From the NCBI GenBank assembly GCA_025267735.1, contig CM046294.1:1770001-1834000 (forward strand): 64,000 bases of DNA, in the 5' to 3' direction. This document shows positions 56,236 through 64,000 of the stretch, piece by piece (positions within the stretch are counted from its first letter, which is position 1; each line of letters starts with the position of its first letter). The notes under the pieces were generated by a model. It was not told the origin of the DNA. It was given only the letters and a program-made list of their open reading frames with translations, and made no database searches. The stretch comes from Mactra quadrangularis. Lineage: Eukaryota; Mollusca; Bivalvia; Venerida; Mactridae. A program made the position numbers and the translations under genes.

Positions 56236-56724
56236 ATTTATAAGCTACCGACTTTTTATACCTTAAGAGCACTGGCACCAGAGTCTATATCTTATGATCA
56301 TGAAATAATTCGTACGTCTCTATATATAGTCCCCCGTGTATACATGTACACTACCTTATTATATAATATATGAATATTATGTTATGAAAGTACAGTTATA
56401 ACTTGTAAACGATAATGTATACGGAACCGATTTTAATTGCATTCGTTGATAAATATTATTATTAAAGTATATGTGTGCGTATTTAACAAGTATAAGGACT
56501 TTGGTGCCAGTGCTTTAGAGTCGAGAATTGCGAAGGAAATTAGCAATTATAAACTTACTTCGATATGAGGATGCAAGCGGCGAAAGTTTTAATTCAGCAC
56601 GTCATTTAAGAATAGCGGCGAAAGTTTTAATTCAGCACGTCATTCAGCACGTCATTTAAGAATAGTAATACTGTGTGCGCTACAAATAATATCTTTACTT
56701 CGTAGCCATCTATATATAACAGCC
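56236..56724. other. No gene recognised
   Basis: AT-rich. GCGGCGAAAGTTTTAATTCA is repeated at 56578 and 56613, with TTCAGCACGTCATTTAAGAA also repeated. Confidence 0.5.
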
Positions 56725-57140
56725 CCGTGTCAATCTCCGTAAACAGAGATCCTGTTCTACTCGCGTTGTCGTACTGGATCTCTACTTAGTCAATGCAAGG
56801 TCACGTCGAGATGAACTTTGTGTCGACCAATCAATGTGTAGCTTTCATCCAGACGAAAACACTATTAATCACATTTTGATTTCGTAATTTCTATTTTTAG
56901 ACCTAGGTTTGCCTGCAGATTTAACAGCGGTATTATTCACAGTCTGCGATTGGGTGGCTCATTTCAAATTGCGTGACGTAGACGATATAAACAAGTTACG
57001 TATCATAACAATTTCGTCATGAATATTATGATGAGTAAAGGTCACCTGAACGTGACCTTCGTTTGGAAAAGACCAGATCTAAATTAGCGAGTATGCGAGC
57101 GGTAAAATTTTAGATCGGGTTTTAATCAGATTGGCCCCGT
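56725..57140 (+). repeat. Dispersed repeat D, plus copy
   Basis: Inverse counterpart of 5700-6055. About 60 bp longer around 56830-56930. Confidence 0.75.
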
Positions 57141-57154
57141 GTTAGCTAACGTTA

Positions 57155-57325
57155 CGGGCGCGGGAGAACTCAACCCGAAGACAACTTAATCCGTGCAATA
57201 CTCAACTCAAAGTTGGGACAACTCAATCCGTTAGTAGGAGATTGAGTTGTCTCGGGTTGAGTTGTCTATGGGTTGAGTTGTTCAGACACTTCCGTTACGG
57301 AACGTTTTGGAACGTTCAAGGTAAC
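57155..57325. repeat. GTTGAGTTGTC palindromic element, copy 2
   Basis: Inverse of 8545-8735: GAACTCAACCCG, CTCAACTCAAAGTTGGGACA and GTCTCGGGTTGAGTTGTC, ending at ACGGAACGTTTTGGAACGTT. It directly follows repeat D. Confidence 0.75.
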
Positions 57326-57339
57326 TGAACACGCTACAG

Positions 57340-58655
57340 TAGTTTACTTATCTGCGATGAAACGTGAGAGAGGTTAAATATAGTACTTCAAAGTTAAAAA
57401 AGTTATAATGAGGTTTATAATCTGCTTGTTCAGCTAACTTTACCACTCTGTACGATAAGCCCTGATCATAAAAATCACCTTCAGTCAGGTGATGATCCCT
57501 CACAGTATCCATTTACACCTTGGTGGAGTGGAATAACTCGATGTTAATTTCTTGCTTGGAGAATTAACAATGTCGCTAAGTGGTTTTAACCAGAGACCGT
57601 ACACACACGGTACAGTCATCTGTAAATATGTGGCAATGATATAAACTGAAACCATCATTCTAGAACAGTAAAGGCGTGTACAACGTTATAAACCAGGGGA
57701 ATAACAACTCTGTAGAAATACTTCGAACGTAAAATGATTGTCTCCCCTGGACAACCTACTGTGTGTTTTCTGTCTACTCAGCGCACGATGACAATGATAC
57801 TGCTTTAAATCAGACTTGTAGCTGACAAATGACACTTCGTTACTCTTTACGGAAACTGTCGACTGGGTTGTAGAGAATTTTAACTAGTTAGGCAAACAGC
57901 AGACATACTATACTATTATCAATACACAAACACAATAGCCTACATTTTATTAACTTTCATTTTAAATTGTAATATGTGAGTACATGTACATGCAAACATG
58001 CACATATGTAGGTATACATTGTTTGTAGAATAACGCAACATATTAATAATAAAAACTACGTAGCCATTAGATATTATGTTAAATACAAAGGCGATCGCTA
58101 GAAAATTGCTTTTTGCTATTTAAAAATGGCTTACATTAAAAAAAGTTCACTCATGGACGGGTACATTTTGGAAATTTCAGGGGTGTGGTTCAGTCCCACT
58201 GACCCCCCGCTGGATCCCCCTTTAAACAAGAAGCCCTACATATCAGAGTATGTGTTGCTCGTATATCCCACTTTCCTTTACAAAGAAAATACCATAATAA
58301 AAACATCAGAATTTTTACCAATTTTATAACTAATGAGTTTACATTGTACAATGTAAGTAATTAAAGCTGGTTTTACAACACTGATAGAGGTATGTTCGGT
58401 TAGCTAAATCATTAATATGACCATACGACAATAACAGTTTAATAACACAAATAGCATACATAAAATATTGAACGTTTTATACATTAACATGGAATAACAC
58501 AGCTGTATATATCATATTATGGAATTCCAACAGTTTCGAAAATTAGATGGCGCTATACGAGTATAACCACTTCCGTTTCCGGTACGTAGCTATTTTTATC
58601 TATGACGTCATTAATCGGCAACAAAAAATATTAATAATACATGTATATACTGATA
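57340..58655. other. Intergenic, no gene recognised
   Basis: No coding region or multi-copy sequence was seen apart from a hAT-like fragment near 58185-58230. Confidence 0.4.
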
Positions 58656-58658
58656 TAA

Positions 58659-58734
58659 TCATTGTCGTACCCAGAGTCTAGTAGGATTCTCGATACTAGC
58701 TTGAGGATCTCGATAACCTCGGGGTACGAGAATG
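58659..58734. mobile_element. CATTCTCGTACCC palindromic MITE, copy 5
   Basis: CATTGTCGTACCCAGAGTCT faces AACCTCGGGGTACGAGAATG. Confidence 0.8.
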
Positions 58735-59317
58735 GTATGTACTTAATACCCCACAGTATTTACAGTTTTTCCATAAATAATACATAAAAATACAAAAAGA
58801 ATATAACATTTATACAAGTAGAAATCTGACATGGTCAAATGACAAATGACATAAGCACGTCATGTAAAGTGAGAACCGCAGATCTATTCCTGTGGTAAAA
58901 CATAGACTGCACCATGTACGTTCTCGTTATTAAATAAAACATAAACACGTATATACGAAAACACAAACGCAATATCTTATGCTGTATCAATTCAAAAATA
59001 AAACATCACTAAAACAAATACCTTATTTGAATTGAAAACCTAACAAAATACGTTGTTTCTTTTAAATTGAATTGTACGTCTTTTATCAACATCTTTATTA
59101 GTCAGCTATGATTTTTGCTTAACCAACTTCAAAACTGAACGTTAAAATGTATGCGAAAAATCTTTTTTATTGGTTAAAAGATATTATAAGATACAGTTTT
59201 AAGGAATTATATGGCACATTTTTACATAGTCCTGAATGTCATGTTTTCACTGACGACAATCAACACTACGATTTATCATATACAAATGTACATCAATGTC
59301 ATTTGGAATATAATTGT
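58735..59317. other. No gene recognised
   Basis: AT-rich. It should hold the 3'UTR of the minus-strand exon at 59318-59484. Confidence 0.4.
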
Positions 59318-59484
59318 CTATATGCTTTCACCCCTAAGTTTCAATCTTGCTGCGACCTGAAATCCACAACTTATCCAAATTGCCATCCAAGCACCGATAT
59401 CTAACCCAAAAGCTGCACCATAACTAAGTCTCTCGTCTTTGATATCATCCACAAATACAGCCATCACAACCATGAAGAGAATAC
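59318..59484 (-). CDS. Last exon of a possible tetraspan (claudin-like) membrane protein
   Basis: On the minus strand an acceptor (TCTTTCTTCATATTTAG) opens a frame of 54 codons reading ILFMVVMAVFVDD, IKDERLSYGAAFGLDIGAWM, and AIWISCGFQVAARLKLRGES, ending TAG at 59318-59320. It contains the end of one hydrophobic helix, a short loop with charged residues, and one full membrane segment (GAWMAIWISCGFQV) followed by a basic cytoplasmic end. This is how claudin/PMP22-type four-helix proteins end, but the family call is a guess. No earlier exons were found upstream (59490-64000), where unit C now sits, so the gene may be long, outside the window, or cut by the duplication. GC content and frame quality favour a real exon. 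Confidence 0.45.
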
Positions 59485-59631
59485 CTAAATATGAAGAAAG
59501 AAAATTTAGAGATAATTGTGTTGAAATATGGACATTGCAGGTCAATTGCGAATAAAATATGAAATTTTGGGCTAATTGCGGATAAAGCTCGGAAATTTGG
59601 AGCCAATTGCGTAAAAGCATGGACATTTTGT

Positions 59632-60220
59632 TTTATGGGGTTTTTTTTTACTTATAAAGTTAAAAAAGATCTGTAAAGCAAGTTATATCATCAACAAATT
59701 TAATCACGCTGGTACATGGGATAACAAAATACGTACTGATGGAGATTCCTTAAAAAATATAATATAAAATGTAACTTCCTCCTACTAAAAACTTTGGTCT
59801 CCAAAGTTTTTGACACAATCTAGTTTTTGAGAGAACCCGGTTCGCAATTACCCCATGAAAGACAAAAAGCTTATCAATTACTGACTTCAACAATATCATA
59901 TAAATAAGCTTTTACAACAGTTAAAATTTCTTTCTTTAAATTCCATTTGTCCAAAATATTTGAGAGCATTGTGTTTCTACAATTCTACTTGAGCAATTGA
60001 CCATACAAGATTTTGGTCAGATCTTTAACGACATTATCTATTAAATAATTTAAATGTATTTATGTTTACCAAATGTTTATGTTTACGTGCAAACGTGCAA
60101 CTGTTAACACGGCTCAGTCTTCTTAAATTGCGCATTTGGTTTGTATTTTTTTATGTCTGCACAATTTGGTCTAGCCATATTTGCATGAAGTAAACAACAT
60201 GAACAAACATCAGTATATAC
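59632..60220 (+). repeat. Left part of segmental duplication unit C (upstream of P3)
   Basis: Matches 43645-44232 closely, including the broken PAN exon remnant (AAATTTAATCACGCTGGTAC, ACGTACTGATGGAGATTC). It keeps the intact E1 target site. Confidence 0.85.
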
Positions 60221-60358
60221 AAGTAAAAGCAACAGCCCACAAATCACAAACAGTGTTCACTGCGTTGTCAAGTCACAACGCTTTGTTTACTTTACTTGTA
60301 AACACGTTCTTGGAAGCACAAGTCTGAGTTCTTAAACTAATCATAGTTTGTGTCAAGT
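60221..60358 (+). promoter_or_regulatory. Conserved 5' block upstream of P3
   Basis: Same elements in order as 46997-47135, with one change in CACAACGCTTTGTTTACTTT. Confidence 0.6.
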
Positions 60359-63300
60359 ATGGTATCATCGGAGAATAGAGTTTTTGTATTTTTATTTTTT
60401 TGTTTGATGACGGCTTATGTGGCCTCTCAGCAATGTGGTGCGAATACAGGAATTGAGTTTGCACGATTTCCTAACTACACTGAGACTATGACAATCGATT
60501 GTTTCAATGATCTTGTAAGTACCGGTAATATTTATTTACTAATCAATTTATTTCAAACTTTAATGATAGATTTTTGGGTGTTTCTTTCCTTTAGGAGTAT
60601 CCTCATGTATATTCGCTTAATAAGTCTAAATACTATGATGGCTGAGTTACATGTCGGATTGTCGTCCCGCAGGGCGCCAAATGAAAACACAAAAGTACGA
60701 CAATATGGTACTTTGTCGAATCTTCGTCTCGCGGGGCGCCATGCAATAACACAATCATACGACAATTCAAACATTTTTCGTGATTTTGCCTGATAAAGTG
60801 TATAACGAAAAGATAATTATTTATACGACAATTTTTTACAAACTATGTCGGCTAATAGCTATACATGTCGGCTAATAGCTATTCATAGCTAATGCTAACT
60901 GTTGTATATAATCCGACAATAAATAAAAGTTTGTATCTTGTATCTAAATGTACGACACCTTCTTATAAATGTCGTATTTTTGCCTTTATTTCATCGCATC
61001 TTTGTGTTTTCGTCTCAGATTCCGCGATACGAAGATACGACAAACAGACCACTTTGTCGTACTTCCGTGTCTATGAGGCGCCCCGCAGGACGACAGTGCG
61101 ACATGGCAACGTAAATGCAGCCTACATAGAAGACTATAACTCTGTATGCATCTTTGCCCAGTTTGTTTTGTAACGGTTAACCGATATAGAGAATACATAG
61201 CGACCAAAATATCTTCGTAAGTCAAAAGCAAGTAACATTAATAATACGCTCATTTTTGGCTTATCAATTCCAAATACATTGTATTACAGAATTGTGTAGA
61301 ATAGTGTGTACCTTTTGAATACCATATCATAGTTATGCTTATAATCCGTCTGACTTTTAAGTGCTAATTATATGAAACTGACGTACGAAGATTTTTTTCG
61401 TAAGAATTTTTGTGAAAAGCACCACAGTTTTTGGCCGCTATGTTACATTCTGATTGTTTTATCATAATCTCATATTTGAAGGTTTAAAGAAATTTTAAAA
61501 GGAGTTAAAAACTTAAAATAAGCATATTGTCTTTTAATGGGTTTGACATTTCATCAAATGAGATAATGATTATCATCCAAATTCTGTTTTAAAACATTCG
61601 CTTTTCTGACATAAAATGCATATGTAACAAATTATTTAAAGGTACTCATTCACAGATTTCATCTTAAATATCAACTTTTTCTAAAACTCAAATGTATGGA
61701 AATATTTTTGGAAGCAGGATGGTAGTGTTCTGATAATGATAATGATGGTGTTTCATGTAGTAAATACCTACCCCGTATGTCACGGTATACACTGTTTTAG
61801 TGCATTTTTGTGACTTCTATTGTATATTTCTTGCAGCATATAAGTCAGTTTGTCTTAAAATAATAAGAATTATGTTTGGACACAATTACAGACACTGAAT
61901 GGTATTTTTAGAATTATAGAAAAGTTAAACCAAATCTGTGAACTAGTACCGTTAATAATCTGTACAAAAGATTATTAAAAAAAACACAAGTATTTTGATC
62001 CAATTAAAATGGTGCAATTGCCTAAAAATCCTATTTCGCATATTATGAGCACAAAAACAATGCTCATTGCAATATAGCTCTATTACAATTACTTTTTCCA
62101 TATTGTTACACCCCTAATGCATCTGCATATGAAAAGTATCGTATGTCTTTAAGAGGGTGGACATTTTGTGCTTTAAAAATACCAGTGGGTCTGTTTGATG
62201 TCAACATTGTATTCATGACAAAATGTTAGAGAGAATTATTGTCGTAAAATAATCAATTATTTTTGTTTATTGCTTATTTGCGAAATGGCTCTGATCAGCA
62301 CTGTCCTTCCTTTGCTTTGCTCTGCTTCTGATCTGATCTGTCCTGTCCTGTCCTGTCCTGTCCTGTCCTATCCTATCCTATCCTGTCCTGTCCTGTCCTG
62401 CCCTGCCCTGCCCTGTCTTGCCCTGCCCTGCCCTGCCCTGCCCTGCCCTGCCCTGCCCTGCCCTGCCCTGCCCTGCCCTGCCCTGTCCTGCCCTGCCCTG
62501 CCCTGCCCGGTCCTGTCCTGTCCTGTCCTGCTCTGTCCGGTCATGTCCTGTCCTGTTCGGCCTTGCCCTGCCCTGCCCTGTCCTGTCCTGCTCTGTCCGA
62601 TCATGTCCTGTCCGGCCCTGTCCTGCCCTGTTCTGTTCTGCTATCTCCTGTCTTGACCTACCCTGTCCTGTCCTGTCCTGTCCTTCCCTGCCCTATCCTC
62701 CTCTGCCCTGTCTTGCCCTGTCCTGTCCAGTCCCGTCCCGCCCTGCCCTGCCCTGCCCTGCCCTGTCCTGCTCTGTCCTGTCCTGTCCTGCCCTGCCTTG
62801 CCCTGCCCTGCCCTGTCCTGCCCTGTCCTGTCCTGTCCTGTCCTGTCCTGTCCTGTCCTGTCCTGTCCTGTCCTGCCCTGCCCTGCCCTGCCCTGCCCTG
62901 CCCTGCCCTGCCCTGCCCTGCCCTGCCCTGCCCTGCCCTGCCCTGCCCTGCCCTGTCCTGTCCTGTCTTGCCCTGTCTTGTCTTGTCTTGTCCTGCTCTG
63001 CCTTACCCTGTACGGCCCTGCCCTAGTCTGTTCTACTGATTCTTTGCGGTTTTTCTTTAGGTTGTAAACGAGACATTGAAGGAGTTCTACTATGGAACAC
63101 CTAACTCTCCTCTGTATTCTGCTGATTCAAGTTTTAAATCAACAGTTACTAAAGGGCTTAGAAAAGACGAATACTTGGTTTCAAGCAGAGGAAAGTTAGT
63201 AAAAATACAATTGTTTTCTTGTTAATATCCTGTTTTCCGGCGTTGCTGTCTACGCTCACTTTGTGATACTCTGTCTATTAAAACGTCTCGTTCTATTGGA

Positions 63301-64000
63301 CAAACGCAAAATGACGTAATTTGGAACTAGGAGAAATCCCCCCATTCTATTGATTAAAAGACAAATGAAAATAATACCACAGCAAATGAAATCATCGTTT
63401 CTCTTTGTTCGCTAATTCTTGTTACTAAATGTTAGCGAATGCTTGAGTCTACGGAACGGGTGGGTTTCGTGTAACTTGGGTAAATTCGAGCATGCGTGCC
63501 TTCGTGTGTGAGTAAGTAAGCAAATTTGTTCAGATATTTCACAAACTTATTCATTTATTTTACAAAGTTTTTTTAAAGTTAGTATGGACGAAAACTTATG
63601 TTTAATTTTCGTGCAATATCACACGCTTCATATAGTTCCAATGCCATGTAGTTTTGAAAATGTGGAAGTAATTATAGTTTTTCATACATGTTATGCTTAT
63701 TATTGAAAAAAATATTGGCTATTTAAAAAATCTTTAAAATGGTCAATCAAATACTACTTTGTAATTTTAAATGTATTATAAAATAGAAGAATAAGTTGTA
63801 TGTGTTCGATCTTTTCACTCGCAGACGATGTAACTTTGAGCTCTTCTAGACTTGAAATCAAAAGCCAGACTTTTTCTTCCATTTTCAGGAGTCAAGGTGA
63901 TTACCCGTCATGTGTAAACTACGAAAGTACAGTAGAGTATGGATTGATCAACAACCGAGCCTTTTTCATGGATACAAGTAAGGATTAAAGTTATCGCTTA
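60359..64000 (+). CDS. P3: small secreted cysteine-containing protein, exons 1-3, runs off the right end
   Basis: Exons 60359-60514, 63061-63194 and 63889-63977 have the same lengths and phases as in P1 and P2. Exon 1 reads MVSSENRVFVFLFFCLM and QQCGANTGIEFARFPNY. Exon 2 has VVNETLKEFYYGTPNSPLYS and GLRKDEYLVSSRGK. Exon 3 has SQGDYPSCVNYEST and NNRAFFMDT. There is no stop or frameshift in what can be seen. Exons 4-5 must lie beyond position 64000. It is the closest relative of P2; introns align over kilobases, so the duplication is recent. Confidence 0.87.
60634..61128. mobile_element. GTCGT-rich TIR element in intron 1 of P3
   Basis: Same element, same position and same 110-bp internal addition as in P2. 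Confidence 0.85.
61129..62335. other. Intron 1 of P3, unique part
   Basis: Near-identical to 47906-49097; no coding sequence. Confidence 0.6.
62336..63030 (+). repeat. CCTGT/CCTGC pentamer array, uninterrupted
   Basis: About 140 pentamers in alternating CCTGT and CCTGC blocks, ending about 30 bp before the exon 2 acceptor. It is longer than the two P2 parts together and has no E2 insertion, so it shows the empty site. Confidence 0.96.
63195..63888. other. Intron 2 of P3
   Basis: Aligns with 52945-53618 in P2; small indels, no coding sequence. Confidence 0.6.

Noticed and set aside
62336..63067. Several overlapping open frames of 78-202 codons (Leu-Pro-Cys-Pro-Ala or Gly-Gln-Asp-Arg-Thr repeats)
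   Set aside because: They are by-products of the CCTGT/CCTGC pentamer array, open on both strands and in several frames. The same holds for 49038-49506 and 52496-52854.

Overview
The window looks like AT-rich, repeat-dense nuclear DNA from a mollusc, most likely a bivalve. Coding sequence is split into short exons with GT/AG introns. The repeats are of kinds common in clam and oyster genomes: tRNA-headed SINEs with a GTGTTG-TACGGCGTTAA tail, and a TIR element carrying tandem TGACCTTGACC monomers. There are no operons, rRNA genes, functional tRNA genes or CRISPR arrays. The species call is inference; exon structures are read by eye from splice signals and phase.

Left end (0.4-4.0 kb, minus strand): a five-exon gene with phases that agree at every junction. 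It predicts a secreted protein of about 200 residues: signal peptide, PAN/apple-like domain, Thr/Ala/Ser linker, and the first half of a C-type-lectin-like fold.

The dominant theme is a tandem family of a small secreted, cysteine-containing protein with no recognised domain. P1 (9093-18264) and P2 (47136-55563) are complete five-exon genes with matching exon sizes and phases (208 and 214 residues). P3 (60359 to past the right end) shows exons 1-3. P0 (39834-39990) is an orphan frameshifted exon 1. P0, P2 and P3 share a conserved block before the start codon, a TIR element in intron 1, and an upstream fragment of the PAN exon. Their introns accumulated a 28-bp minisatellite, CCTGT/CCTGC arrays, SINEs and two roughly 3-kb TIR insertions (E1, E2). 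E1 and E2 each carry a private 13-15 bp motif repeated 8-10 times at a quasi-regular spacing.

Centre (23-38 kb): a decayed Ty3/gypsy-type element (gag, protease, RT, RNase H, integrase C-terminus), followed by a separate degenerate ORF that ends in a KCTD-type BTB/T1 domain. Next come a 3.8-kb TIR element full of ~146-bp satellite monomers containing nuclear-receptor-like half-sites, and a nearly full-length but broken Merlin (ISXO2-like) transposase. An OTU protease fragment lies in intron 1 of P1, and a last exon of a possible tetraspan membrane protein lies at 59.3-59.5 kb on the minus strand.
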